A stretch of 64,000 nucleotides of DNA from Schizochytrium sp. CCTCC M209059 (Eukaryota > Sar > Bigyra > Thraustochytrida > Thraustochytriidae): positions 229,035 through 293,034 of the forward strand of contig KN805381.1 of NCBI GenBank assembly GCA_000818945.1, read 5' to 3'. The notes beneath the pieces were generated by a model. It ran no database searches and was not told where the DNA came from. It was given only the letters and a program-made list of their open reading frames with translations. Numbering within the stretch: position 1 is the first letter of the stretch; the number at the start of each line of letters is the position of its first letter. Both the position numbers and the translations under genes were made by a program. Shown piece after piece: positions 1-9,660 of this stretch.

Positions 1-325
1 AATAGGCGCAGGAACATGTCTGTGTGTGTGCGTATCTATCTTTTGAGCATTTCGTACGTCGCAAGCAGCGCATATCACAGCAATGATACTGCAACGAAGA
101 GCATCATCAGAGGATGAAGATCACTGCAAAACCACCTCAAGAATCGAAAAATCTATCCCCACAATGATGTCAGCGCCAAAATGAGTTGCTCACCCAAGCT
201 GCTCTCTCTCTCTCTCTCCATCTCTCTCGTATGTATACCATCCTTACACGAACTCGCAGCAACAATGGAAAAACATCAGGAGAGGTGGCGAAGCCAAGGC
301 CAATGGGTCCAGGGCGCGGCCGAGT
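1..325. other. 5' flank or unresolved N-terminal exon of the APE2-like gene
   Basis: No independent gene is supported here. The frame of the downstream APE2-like protein stays open from about position 185. A CT-rich tract at about 199-229 followed by CGCAG near 259 could be a polypyrimidine tract and splice acceptor. I could not find the N-terminal nuclease motifs (the NINGLR-type and QETK-type segments) in any frame, so they may lie beyond the window edge or be strongly diverged. Confidence 0.3.
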
Positions 326-1717
326 ATGAGCTGCCGCATTGACGTTGACGGCTTACTCTCGGGAACGCAAAGATGTCCGTGCGGCAGCTCCAATCCAGAC
401 TGCTGCCGCATCAAGAGTGACTTGCAAATGTGGTGGCCTGCAGTGTTAAGGGCACTCAAGACGCGGACCTATCTCACTGAGACGACGCGCAGTTCGGTCA
501 CAAACGAGGCGCGGGAACGCTTCCGCATGGCAATCTCTGTTCCTGTCGCTGGCAGCGCAAGCGCCAACGGCACAGAGGGCGAGACGCGCCAAATTAAGGT
601 TGGTAAATTGCGCGACTCGACAGCATACTTTGAATACGTGTACGACTTTTCGCAACGCTCGCCGGCGGTGAACGATATTGTCGACCTTCTCAAAGCCGTG
701 GGCGACATCAACTGGGGCTGGCGTGAAGCTCTTGCGCTTTCCAAGGCCTGCGGGCAATCCCCCAATGACTCCCGTGTTATTCAGTGGTTCCAGGGGGATT
801 TATGCACTTCGGACAACATGTTGGACACGTTTCGTGAACTGTACCCGCATGCGCGAAACCGCTTCACCTGTTGGGACCAATACACAAATCGCCGCTACGA
901 AAACTGCGGAGCTCGTATCGATTATTTTGTCATGGATCGCGATCTCTTGCCACGTATTGCGCAGCGCGAGCATACACTTCGTTGCGGCTGCGGCGGGGCC
1001 ACCAAACATGCTGGCGGCATCATTGGTCATGCTGCGGCAAAGTGCGCTGCCACGGCTGCTGGGCGCTTTCAACCTGCTGCATTCTCTGGCGGCGGCCTTC
1101 AAGTTGCTTCTGTCGCAGCGTTGCAGGCACAATTCGGGGTACCACACAATGGCATCATCTACACGCCTCCAAAGTATAGCGACCATGTTGCCGTATCGCT
1201 CTGTCTGCGTATGCAAGATCCACATCGCGCCACACATGTGCGTCTGAATGCCGAGGATCGGGCCACACGTCGCGCTCAGCCCCACAAAAAGCAGCGACAT
1301 ATCACAACCTTTTTCACATCTGGGACTTCTGGCTCAAAAATCTTACAACCTTTGCCATCACCATCATTAAAAAGTCAAGATACAAAAGGAAATCATGCAA
1401 GCGAGGCCATCTCGAACCGAGCTTCCCAAGAAGTGAGTGTCATCGATCTTGCCGCAGACTGCCCCAACACAGGAATGAATGCGAAAGAAAGCATCACCTC
1501 TTCAAAGGCTGCTCAGACCAAGGCTCAGAAAACATCTGCGGCTCCGGAACGGGCCCCAAGCAAACCTGGGCAAATAAACAAGACTGCAAACAAGAGATTG
1601 CGTAGCTCCAAAGCGGAAAATTCTCAGGGCAGAGCGCGCAAGCGTAAGGCGGCTCAGACGAAAGGTCAATCCACACTAAAAGACTTTTTAGCGCCGTCGA
1701 CATCGCAAAATTCCTGA
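326..1717 (+). CDS. AP endonuclease 2-like DNA repair nuclease (C-terminal half clear, N-terminus unresolved)
   Basis: This resembles the C-terminal half of APE2/APN2, exonuclease III-fold enzymes that cleave abasic sites and trim 3' ends in nuclear base-excision repair. Visible motifs are GDIN near residue 132 (the family's GDLN metal site), then DTFRELYP, RFTCWDQ and GARIDYF, then YSDHVAV, the catalytic SDH motif. The tail is basic and disordered and holds two PCNA-binding-like motifs: QRHITTFF (residues 323-330), which fits the PIP consensus, and QSTLKDFL (448-455), close to it. PCNA binding through a PIP box is known for APE2 proteins. The first about 110 residues do not resemble the family, so the true start may be an upstream exon. 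The family assignment rests on motifs only. Confidence 0.6.
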   Translation: MSCRIDVDGLLSGTQRCPCGSSNPDCCRIKSDLQMWWPAVLRALKTRTYLTETTRSSVTNEARERFRMAISVPVAGSASANGTEGETRQIKVGKLRDSTAYFEYVYDFSQRSPAVNDIVDLLKAVGDINWGWREALALSKACGQSPNDSRVIQWFQGDLCTSDNMLDTFRELYPHARNRFTCWDQYTNRRYENCGARIDYFVMDRDLLPRIAQREHTLRCGCGGATKHAGGIIGHAAAKCAATAAGRFQPAAFSGGGLQVASVAALQAQFGVPHNGIIYTPPKYSDHVAVSLCLRMQDPHRATHVRLNAEDRATRRAQPHKKQRHITTFFTSGTSGSKILQPLPSPSLKSQDTKGNHASEAISNRASQEVSVIDLAADCPNTGMNAKESITSSKAAQTKAQKTSAAPERAPSKPGQINKTANKRLRSSKAENSQGRARKRKAAQTKGQSTLKDFLAPSTSQNS

Positions 1718-2007
1718 TGTGAGGTCTCATTCGGTCGAGAGAAATCGACACAATTGAGAATGAACATGTTTAATTAGCATACAGCACCCTATTTTTGCCA
1801 AATGACACACTAGTAATTATATTTGCCATTGCATCCGGTCAACCTTGTGACGACCTTGCTCCATAACTCAGAGCAATCGTTATATTCGAAGCTTGGAGCT
1901 CATATCCAAAATCTAGCACAAACAGCCCTAAACCTTACGCCACGATGTCGGGTCAGCGAGTGAGATGTGAGAGCATACGCAATTTGCAAAAAGATGAAGT
2001 GGATTCG

Positions 2008-3375
2008 CTAGCTGAGCTGAGCGATGTGCTCAAGAGACGCGCTGACGGCTTCGGCCCATGCAGCCAAAAGAGAATCATTAGCAGGATTCAAAGGACCTGC
2101 TCGCGCGTGCGGTAATCGTCGCAACCATGTCGCAAGATAAGAAGGAATTGCGCGACCCGAGACGCGAAACGAAGATCGAAGCACATGCAATACGTAACCC
2201 AATGCGCAACGCCTTTGTTCTTCGCTGCGCGCGCATGTATGGTCGCTGGCGCAGACAAGAGCCAGAGTCAGTTCATCCAGCAAGATTTGTGCAAAGCGTG
2301 CGCAATCTCCGTTATCAGCCCAAGGCTCGTGATTGCTTTGAGTCAGTGCAATGTCCAAGTCCGCTTCTGCCATTGAATCGACGAGACTCAGGTCTAGCTC
2401 CAACGATGCCAACGGTCCTGAACACAAACGGGTCACAATGTGGATGGGAGCTGATTCTTCAGAGCATCGCTGCAGTAGAGAATAAACCAGACCGCGTTTG
2501 TATCGCCAAAGCGCTTCATGGCCTGGATATCGCACAGCCAGACGTGATGCAAATGTGATTTCGGCCTCAAGGGCATCTGGCGGGTTGCCCAGCGCTCGAA
2601 GTACACAGAGCATCTGGTTCATGGCCGAGTGATCCGAGACATGGCGCACAAACCATGACCGAAGGCGCAGCCGTTCATGATGCAGGGCCTTGCGGTCTTC
2701 CATAGAGTTGTGAGGGTCAAAATAGCCCAATATCTCTGCACGGTAGCTCCATGCGTTATAGCATCTATAGTACGACGCTGCGACGCGCTGGCATATTTCA
2801 AGCTCATGCTGGAGGATCGTATCTCGTTGAAGGCGGTTTTCTTTGGTTTGCGGGTCATTATTCCTGAGGTCAAGACCTTGTCTCTTACTACCAATAATAT
2901 ATTCTTCCTCGTCATGACCTTGCTCTTTGTTCGAATGCTGGCCAAGGATCTGTTTAAGAGCCCAGTGGCGATGTACCCATGTTGGCGCGCTCTTGTAATG
3001 CTTGCTCAAAACGAGATCAGTGAATCTGATCTCGTCCAAGAGCTCTTCCACGTCATTTCGTTTGCCCAGATATACCTTGCGCACGTTCCACACCGTTTCA
3101 TAGTCTGCACTGAGCAACAAGACTACCTTGGCCATGTCCTGCGTGCTCTCTTCTTCCTTATTACCCATCTCGTACAGCGCGCGCGCGGCTCTGTAAAGCG
3201 CGGCGCCGCTGCCGAGGTCAACGCCCAGCTTGCTGCCACCATCTCCATCGGTAAAAAAGACCTTTTTCGCGTCGCTGAGGTTTCCTTCTTCCGCCAGGGC
3301 GACGAGTCCGAACTCGTCGAGGGTCGTCTGCTGCGATCTCAACACATGTGCGAGCTCGCGTGCCGCGGTCTCCAT
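2008..3375 (-). CDS. PTAR1-like protein (prenyltransferase alpha-subunit repeats)
   Basis: This 455-residue protein carries the helical repeats of protein prenyltransferase alpha subunits. Recognisable units are YETVWNVRKVYL (about 91-103), SAPTWVHRHWALKQIL (about 129-144), CYNAWSYRAEIL (about 205-216) and VRHVSDHSAMNQ (about 243-254), with a weaker unit near 290-305 (ALWRYKRGL). The HVSDHS block is the hallmark that points to PTAR1 rather than FNTA or RABGGTA. In animals PTAR1 acts with a geranylgeranyltransferase beta subunit and has been linked to Golgi SNARE prenylation. Charged linkers (about 146-190) separate the repeats. The ATG at 3373-3375 is in frame. It lies head-to-head with the downstream + strand gene, about 270 bp apart. 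Confidence 0.72.
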   Translation of the reverse strand: METAARELAHVLRSQQTTLDEFGLVALAEEGNLSDAKKVFFTDGDGGSKLGVDLGSGAALYRAARALYEMGNKEEESTQDMAKVVLLLSADYETVWNVRKVYLGKRNDVEELLDEIRFTDLVLSKHYKSAPTWVHRHWALKQILGQHSNKEQGHDEEEYIIGSKRQGLDLRNNDPQTKENRLQRDTILQHELEICQRVAASYYRCYNAWSYRAEILGYFDPHNSMEDRKALHHERLRLRSWFVRHVSDHSAMNQMLCVLRALGNPPDALEAEITFASRLAVRYPGHEALWRYKRGLVYSLLQRCSEESAPIHIVTRLCSGPLASLELDLSLVDSMAEADLDIALTQSNHEPWADNGDCARFAQILLDELTLALVCASDHTCARSEEQRRCALGYVLHVLRSSFRVSGRAIPSYLATWLRRLPHARAGPLNPANDSLLAAWAEAVSASLEHIAQLS

Positions 3376-3646
3376 CGTTAGACCCCTGCGTAGAACAAGG
3401 CTGATCTTGCTTGCATTTTTTTTGCTCGTGGTCGCTCATATTGCAAACGTGATGCATCAATAACTCTATCTCATGCTACAATCGTTGACAATAAGGACGT
3501 AGACCTGCACGACCTTTGCAAGAAAGATTGCTGCCGGTCGAGCGTTTGACGATTCTTCTTCCTTTATTTGGCGGAATAATCGCAAAGAAGAGGAGACAGT
3601 TGTCCCAGCGCTCAAGACCTTTGTGCTTTTGCCTCACAGAGCAAGA
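3376..3646. promoter_or_regulatory. Short divergent intergenic region between PTAR1-like and fucosyltransferase-like genes
   Basis: About 270 bp separate two divergently transcribed start codons, so both promoters must sit here or overlap the first exons. I see no recognisable core element. The reading frame of the + strand gene is open before its first ATG, but no ATG lies in that stretch. Confidence 0.4.
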
Positions 3647-5911
3647 ATGTCATTGGCGAAGGCCGTGGACACGCTGCAAGATGGTCCAGGCGTGCTGGAG
3701 GTTGCGGTAGCGACACCTCCACCAGTGGCAACGACTTCGGCGAGGACGGGGCGGTCCTGGGGAGGCCATCTCACACGACGCTGGTCGTCGTCTTCCACGT
3801 CGTCGTCCTCGTTGCCTTCGCGAGGTACACCAACCAAGCGTGGCTACAACGTCAGTAGGGCGAACAGCAGCAGCAGCAGCAGAAGCAGCGGCAGCAACAG
3901 TAGAAGTTGTGAAGAGGACGTTAGCGGGTCACGATGCTTGGACCAACGTCTGCAATGTCGTCATATTTTGATGCTCGCACTTGGAGCTCTCCTTGTCGTT
4001 GCCATGTGTGCAACTGCTCAATTCCGTCTGCCAGCCGCTGATGAAGTGGCGACATCCATGGAACCAAAATATGAGGCTGTGAGAGCGCCTCTGGAGCATG
4101 AAGTGCAGACGCGCGTGAAGAAGACTCTACGGCGCGACCCAATGACAACGCTTGCAGAACATTTTCTTCCCGACAATATTCCAGGAAACGCGCACAAACA
4201 AATCGCCTCAAGTCTGGACATTGCGCTGGAGAAAGCGTTACGGGTCAAGAGACAATTACAGACGCAACACGGTATTTTCCACGAAGAAAAAAGTGCACTG
4301 CAGGCGCAAGCATATCTTCACGAAAAGCTCTCCTGTGGACCCAATATTACGTCGAAACGACTTGCTCGCATTCGCATCATTGAAGATGGAGGTGTGGGCA
4401 TGTCTATTTCACATGTACTTTTTGGCATCAATTCCGCCATTGGCAGGAATCTCGTTCCCATTTTGGACCAGCAGGAGCTCTTGTGGTTCTCCAATGCAGG
4501 CATGGGGATACATGACCTCTTTCATCTTCCGTGCCGTCCTCCTGTGCACATTCTGGCGCAGGCAGAGTCTATCGATGCAGCATCTTGCGACGATGTTTCA
4601 TGTAACCGCAACAAGGCTCGCAACGCGGTGCGCATCCCACCACCTTTTGCTCACCTTCCTCTCATGTGGTGGTGGCGACAGCTTGCACGCAGTGTCGTCC
4701 AACCAAGTCCACGAGTTCTCGCTGGCATGCGTAGCATTCTGCACACGGCTGGTTTCCTCTACGCAAATCGTGCAGAAGATCCAATAAACTTTGCGCCAAC
4801 ACTCGAGGCTTCGCCATTCGGCACGCTCTTTGACTTCAAAGACGCCCCTCGCCCTCTTATTGCTATTCACATGCGCCGCGGAGACTCGTGCACGGGTGGA
4901 CGGCCCGTTTGTCTCTCGGACGCGCAGAGTGTGCATGACCTTATTGTGCAAAAAGGTCTTGTCCACGGCACGCTGCTTGTTGCCAGCGACTCTTCAGCCT
5001 TGCTCGATGAATTGGACGATCTTGTGGAGAGGAATACACACGACAGTACTGGAACGCGTTTCCGGGGGCAAATTGCGTCTATTCATTTGAATAGAACTTT
5101 TTACGAAAGTTTTGCCACGAGAAGCTCGCTTCGAGACAAGGCTTACGAGGACAATAAAGAGACCAAAGGACTCGTGCGGACTTCGGACCTGGCACTAGAA
5201 GCTTTGTTGGACCTCGCGCTCCTTGCCGAGGGTGAAATTCACGTGGGCTCGTTTTTCAGCAACTTTATTCGTGGGGCTATGAACCTCAGTGGGCGAAATG
5301 CGCGTTCCCGCTACGTTAGTTTTGACGCACAGTGGTGCCCTTTCGACATTTGCTCATTGGGTTGGCTGACGCCAGATCAGTGCGCGCGTTGGCATCGCCA
5401 TCGTTGTCGATGGCGTCCCACATATCTTTGCAACTCGACAGCAATCCGGCATTGTGACAGCTTTGCAGGAACTCTTTGTGCGGATCGATGTACCATATTC
5501 TATCAACACAAGGACGCGTTTCGGCTTTCCTGGATCGATTCCAGAGCACTTCGCGAGGTCTCGCCTCTGCTCGATGATTTCGTTCAAGCGACTGCGCGAG
5601 ATGACGACGCGTGCTGTTCCAAGGAATGTATAGAAGAGACCACAGCTCTCATGGAGCGCAAGAGGGAGTTTTCTTTTATGAGTCAAATGGCCGCAAAGGT
5701 GCCAGGCTGTGAGACGCATCAGGTATGGCTTCGCAAGCTTGCACGTTTGCACAGCCCCGAATCCACGTGGCCGAACTACGACCGCACTCAGGGTCTAACT
5801 GAAGAACTCTTGCGTCTGCCGCGCGAAGACTATTACGACGTCTTTTCCGATTTCCAAGCAGATGTGGCCAAAATTGCTGTCACGACGCTACGTATGCACT
5901 CTGGGCAATGA
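3647..5911 (+). CDS. Type II membrane fucosyltransferase-like glycosyltransferase
   Basis: The 754-residue protein starts at the first in-frame ATG. A Ser/Arg-rich cytosolic tail precedes one hydrophobic segment (about 106-126, HILMLALGALLVVAMC...), the plan of a Golgi type II transferase. The lumenal part has IAIHMRRGDSC (HMRRGD at 408-413), matching the HxRRxD/GD donor-site motif of alpha-1,2/alpha-1,6/O-fucosyltransferases, followed by LLVASD and VGSFFSNFIRGAM, like the VYLATD and TFSSQVCR blocks of FUT8-type enzymes. SFDAQWC parallels SLDSDWC at the end of the fusion gene's second domain (6580-9660), so the two are probably related. About 190 Cys-rich residues follow with no family I recognise. 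GDP-fucose as donor is inferred from the fold; the acceptor is unknown. Confidence 0.62.
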   Translation: MSLAKAVDTLQDGPGVLEVAVATPPPVATTSARTGRSWGGHLTRRWSSSSTSSSSLPSRGTPTKRGYNVSRANSSSSSRSSGSNSRSCEEDVSGSRCLDQRLQCRHILMLALGALLVVAMCATAQFRLPAADEVATSMEPKYEAVRAPLEHEVQTRVKKTLRRDPMTTLAEHFLPDNIPGNAHKQIASSLDIALEKALRVKRQLQTQHGIFHEEKSALQAQAYLHEKLSCGPNITSKRLARIRIIEDGGVGMSISHVLFGINSAIGRNLVPILDQQELLWFSNAGMGIHDLFHLPCRPPVHILAQAESIDAASCDDVSCNRNKARNAVRIPPPFAHLPLMWWWRQLARSVVQPSPRVLAGMRSILHTAGFLYANRAEDPINFAPTLEASPFGTLFDFKDAPRPLIAIHMRRGDSCTGGRPVCLSDAQSVHDLIVQKGLVHGTLLVASDSSALLDELDDLVERNTHDSTGTRFRGQIASIHLNRTFYESFATRSSLRDKAYEDNKETKGLVRTSDLALEALLDLALLAEGEIHVGSFFSNFIRGAMNLSGRNARSRYVSFDAQWCPFDICSLGWLTPDQCARWHRHRCRWRPTYLCNSTAIRHCDSFAGTLCADRCTIFYQHKDAFRLSWIDSRALREVSPLLDDFVQATARDDDACCSKECIEETTALMERKREFSFMSQMAAKVPGCETHQVWLRKLARLHSPESTWPNYDRTQGLTEELLRLPREDYYDVFSDFQADVAKIAVTTLRMHSGQ

Positions 5912-6579
5912 AGCAATCTCAAGCGTTGGTCCTCCTTGACCAATCAGACCTTTGAAGTCGTTCAGTTCGCATCTTACGCGTTTTTGAAAGAGATTGACAC
6001 CCTGCCAGACGTGAGCTTTTGCCATGAGCTTGTCCGTATTCGTTACAAGAAGTGCTTATTGTGAGTCGCTTGCTGCAAAGGAGCACAATGAAGGGGTCCG
6101 AATAAGAGTGCATTGCACATTGCTTTTAAAATAAAATATAGCCTATGTGCACTGTCTCGAGGATTAACTCGAATTTTTTTGTAATTCATGAACATAGAAC
6201 TGGAAAAATGCGTCGGATTGGTTCTCAAGAGTCCCGTTGAACGCTCTGAAGGTGCGCGAGCCTTACAGCTTGCAAGCAACCTGGTAAAAGTATCTGCATA
6301 GACCTCCCTCCACAGCTCACACGGGAGTAATTTTCCGAAGAGAATGAGATTGAGCTCGTTGCGGCGCCTTCATTCGTGCATAGTTCATGTCTATCGAATA
6401 CGCATTTCACGCGCTAGCACCTTGCCCAGACTAACCCCTGCATGGCCTTTTGCAGCGCCGCGGAGGATCGTCATCAACGTCCCAGAGGATTTTTTGATGG
6501 ATATAAAAAAGCAAGAAAAGTCAAGCAAAAAAAGAAAGAGGAGCATTTCTAAAGTCAGAGCGAGCCAATATTCGTCCGC
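5912..6579. other. Intergenic region between convergent glycosyltransferase genes
   Basis: About 670 bp between two converging stop codons. It is more AT-rich than the flanking genes, with several A/T runs that could serve 3' end formation. No gene or repeat array is supported. Confidence 0.5.
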
Positions 6580-9500
6580 TCAACAAAAAAACAGTTTACC
6601 ATTCAGCCCGAGGCCAGACTGGACCATAAAATCGTAACACCAATCCGAGTCGAGAGAGATTGTTGGCTTGAGGCAGGTGCCGGCCTCATTGCCTGTGGCT
6701 GCCCCAAGGGCAGTCACGATACGATCCATGTTGGAGGTGAATTTGCCAACGAAGCCCGACGTGTGCACCCCGAGTATATATGTGTCCACAAGAAAGTCGA
6801 CCATTTCTTGCGTTTTTGAAAAACCGGCATCATGGAGTCGCTTATCACCAAAAAGGACGCCCTCGATCGTGACTTCGTCTTCTTGACTGGCACGATCAAA
6901 GACTCCATAGCGTGAACGATCAATTGCGTCGTTGTAGAGCCACTTGAAGTCCCGATATTGGGTCGTGGCGTTGCGGATAACCTCTGCCGAGTCCGTGGCG
7001 AGGTAAACGCTCTTGAAACCATATCTCGCCCGCAACAGCTTGAGCGCTGGCATATAATACGAGAGAGGATCACAGCGACGACCTTTTTCGAAAAGCTTTG
7101 GATCACTACATGCGTCGCCAAGGCGCACATGTAAGCCAAGAACAGGCTGATTTTCGACCTGGTCAAGACCAGAAAGCCGCACGCGACGTGCGAGTTCTCG
7201 TTCCACATGCGGGGAGAACTGCAAAAGATTTTTCAAGACCTGGCCAACGTTCCACATGATGCCAAAGTCTTCGAAACCGCTTGCGCTTCGCGCAAGCTTT
7301 TCAGGCCCAGACCATTGCCCATAATCATCTTGGCCGATGCGACGCCACCTCTGATACTCTTTTTCATAGCGCGGACCTGATGACTTGGCACATTGGGCAA
7401 GGCTGTCGTCCCGTTTAGCAAACGCTTGGAGAAAACACGAAAGCGAGTTGGATCCCCCGCACTCACTGCGACTCGCCCACATGGACGCTGGCGTGAGAAA
7501 AGCCTGGTCCGTAGAAATGGCGTGCAAGAGCGGCGACACGAGGTAGTTGAGCGAGCACCCGGCACCACACTCGGGAGGTTCTACATGCATGGCGACCCGA
7601 GATGTTGGTGTGGCTACGTCGCAGGTTCGTAGCCGGTCGAATGCGAGTTGGAAGCGTCTGGAGGCTTGCGCAGCTGCCAAGTGCGCGGGTCGGTCATCTA
7701 ACACGGCGCCAGGAGACAGATCGCCGCGGCGTGGGATCTGGATACGAAACCGCTTGCCTCGATTGGGTCCATCCTCCTTGTGATCATATTGCAAGAGATC
7801 AAAACAGAATGGCGCTTTGGCCCGGTGGCTCGGCACCCGCGCCGGGTCGCGCTTGTGAAAGTTTACCTCGACATCGGCGCGATAGTTGTCGGGAGCGCAG
7901 TACACAGCATTCCAGCTGTAATTTGCGGGCGAATTGAATTGCGCTCTTGGCACAGTGAGCGCCTTGGAATTGCGCTTCGCATAGGCGGCCACAGCAGCGT
8001 CCACAGGATTCGTTTCCTCGTCGTCGGTTCCGCGCACAACGCCTCCCCACTCACAGGCGACACCCGAGATGTGCTCATAGGACCAGTCAGTGAACTTGTG
8101 AACCCTCTCCTTTGGCATGAAGAGCTGCACGCTAAGGGACTGCAGGACGAGATCGTTTTCACGAAAGAGGAAAAAACCGCCCGTCCAATCGACAAAGCTA
8201 AAGAGCCGACGCACGTGTTCCTGTCGCCAAAAGCTTACTTCTGTGATAAAGAAATTGTTGTAGTACCCATAACTAGAGTATCCGTCTTGTTTGTCCCAAC
8301 AGCACTCGTAGAGGAAGCCCTTGTTTTGCCACTGCTTGCTTTCGTGGTCGAGAAAGGATTTAATGTACCGCTGGCGAAAATCATCGTCACAGCAGGGTTC
8401 AAAGGCATCAAGGCGATACGCATACTGTAAGCGTCTTTTGCGCATGAACTCAAAGAGATCGTATCTGATTTTTGAGAGCAGAAAGGAATCCTCGTCCATG
8501 CGCATGACAAACTCGTAGCCGAGATTCTCTACAAATTCGAAAAGTCGACCAGCGTACCAGCGGCACATGTGTCTATAGCCTTCGCTAAAGGCGTTATCTG
8601 ACCAGCGGTCTGCGTCTTTGCGGTCCAGAAAGCCGGGTAGTTCCCAGTATCGCGACCCTTTAGGGATTTCAACGAGATAAATCTCATTCCGCGTGCCGTT
8701 TTTACGAAGGTCAACCTCATCGTGCTCATCAAAGTCACCTGTGTGAAAGACGAGCACGTCGCGCCTGAACTCTTGGTTGTAATTTTCATATAAGAGATCG
8801 AGGGAACGACGCAACATTCCGAGACTGTTGCGATCGTACGAGGAATGTCGCTTCTGCGCCAAATAGACAATGCAACCAAGGCGTGACGACTTTTCGGTTT
8901 TAATACGCCTGTTGAGCGCACGAAAGTTCACCTCGATGGGCTCGGTCGTTCTGCAGCCTTCGGGCGGGACTTCGAGCTGGCCTCTTTCGAAGACGCGGTG
9001 CACAGCGCGAGCCACGGCTGCCTCTCGGTCCCGCGGGCTCGCTAGCCTATCGCTATCTTCGCATTCTGCGAGGGGTGGAGGAGGCGATGCCGAGGAGGAG
9101 GACCACACCAGGGGTCCGTTCGAAGCCATTTCCTCGGCCAAGGGCGCCTCCAGCGTCTCCAAGGAAGGCCAGAGCATGTAGACTTGGCCCAGGGTCACCA
9201 GCACCAGCAAAGATAGCAGCACACGCGCCCCTTGAAGGCCCTGTAGCCCCACACCACCATCACCACCACTGCTGTTGTTAGCATTGCTGCCGCTGTTGCT
9301 AGCGATATTGTTGTCAATGTTGGTGATGTCGTTGTTGTTGGCGCTTATCGTGCCAGCGGCGCCAGAGGGTGTCGGGCTGTGTTGCTCGGTCATCTCGACC
9401 TCGTGCACCCGCGAGTCGGCGTCCGAAGCGCGTTGCACGCTCATCGCGTTTCGCTCGAGGCTTGCTGCGCGGCTGCCGGTCGCCCCGGCGCTGCCTCGGC

Positions 9501-9660
9501 GGGCGCGGGCGGGCGGGCGCATCGGGCGGAGTTTGCGAGCCCAGCCAGGCGGGCGGGCTCGCCCCGAGCCCCGTGGGTCGTCCGGCCCGCCGGCTCGAGC
9601 TGGCGCGCGCCGCGCCTCGGAAGGATGAAGGGAAGCAGACGAGCGTGCGAGGCGAAGCAT
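6580..9660 (-). CDS. Fusion glycosyltransferase: GT15 (KRE2/MNT1-type) mannosyltransferase plus fucosyltransferase-like domain
   Basis: Up to 1026 residues. A Gly/Asn-rich tail leads to one membrane anchor (about 147-164), so Golgi type II topology is likely. Domain 1 (about 260-545) is GT15: SRYWELPGFLD, GYRHMCRWYAG, the RMDEDS acidic motif (387-392), NNFFITEVSFWR and WTGGFFLFREND align with the family's WRVEPDV, NFEIGDLNFFR and TGGFFYERWGD blocks. Domain 2 (about 690-1010) is FUT8/O-FucT-like: GCSLNYL, LGLHVRLGDAC (HVRLGD 844-849), KSVYLATDSAEV and VHTSGFVGKFTSN. Known GT15 enzymes add alpha-1,2-mannose from GDP-mannose; the second domain probably uses a GDP-sugar. ATGs also occur at residue 47 (codon ending 9522) and residue 73 (9444). 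Residues 1-72 are Arg/Ala/Pro-rich and may be 5' UTR, so 9444 is a credible start. Confidence 0.75.
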   Translation of the reverse strand: MLRLARSSASLHPSEARRAPARAGGPDDPRGSGRARPPGWARKLRPMRPPARARRGSAGATGSRAASLERNAMSVQRASDADSRVHEVEMTEQHSPTPSGAAGTISANNNDITNIDNNIASNSGSNANNSSGGDGGVGLQGLQGARVLLSLLVLVTLGQVYMLWPSLETLEAPLAEEMASNGPLVWSSSSASPPPPLAECEDSDRLASPRDREAAVARAVHRVFERGQLEVPPEGCRTTEPIEVNFRALNRRIKTEKSSRLGCIVYLAQKRHSSYDRNSLGMLRRSLDLLYENYNQEFRRDVLVFHTGDFDEHDEVDLRKNGTRNEIYLVEIPKGSRYWELPGFLDRKDADRWSDNAFSEGYRHMCRWYAGRLFEFVENLGYEFVMRMDEDSFLLSKIRYDLFEFMRKRRLQYAYRLDAFEPCCDDDFRQRYIKSFLDHESKQWQNKGFLYECCWDKQDGYSSYGYYNNFFITEVSFWRQEHVRRLFSFVDWTGGFFLFRENDLVLQSLSVQLFMPKERVHKFTDWSYEHISGVACEWGGVVRGTDDEETNPVDAAVAAYAKRNSKALTVPRAQFNSPANYSWNAVYCAPDNYRADVEVNFHKRDPARVPSHRAKAPFCFDLLQYDHKEDGPNRGKRFRIQIPRRGDLSPGAVLDDRPAHLAAAQASRRFQLAFDRLRTCDVATPTSRVAMHVEPPECGAGCSLNYLVSPLLHAISTDQAFLTPASMWASRSECGGSNSLSCFLQAFAKRDDSLAQCAKSSGPRYEKEYQRWRRIGQDDYGQWSGPEKLARSASGFEDFGIMWNVGQVLKNLLQFSPHVERELARRVRLSGLDQVENQPVLGLHVRLGDACSDPKLFEKGRRCDPLSYYMPALKLLRARYGFKSVYLATDSAEVIRNATTQYRDFKWLYNDAIDRSRYGVFDRASQEDEVTIEGVLFGDKRLHDAGFSKTQEMVDFLVDTYILGVHTSGFVGKFTSNMDRIVTALGAATGNEAGTCLKPTISLDSDWCYDFMVQSGLGLNGKLFFC

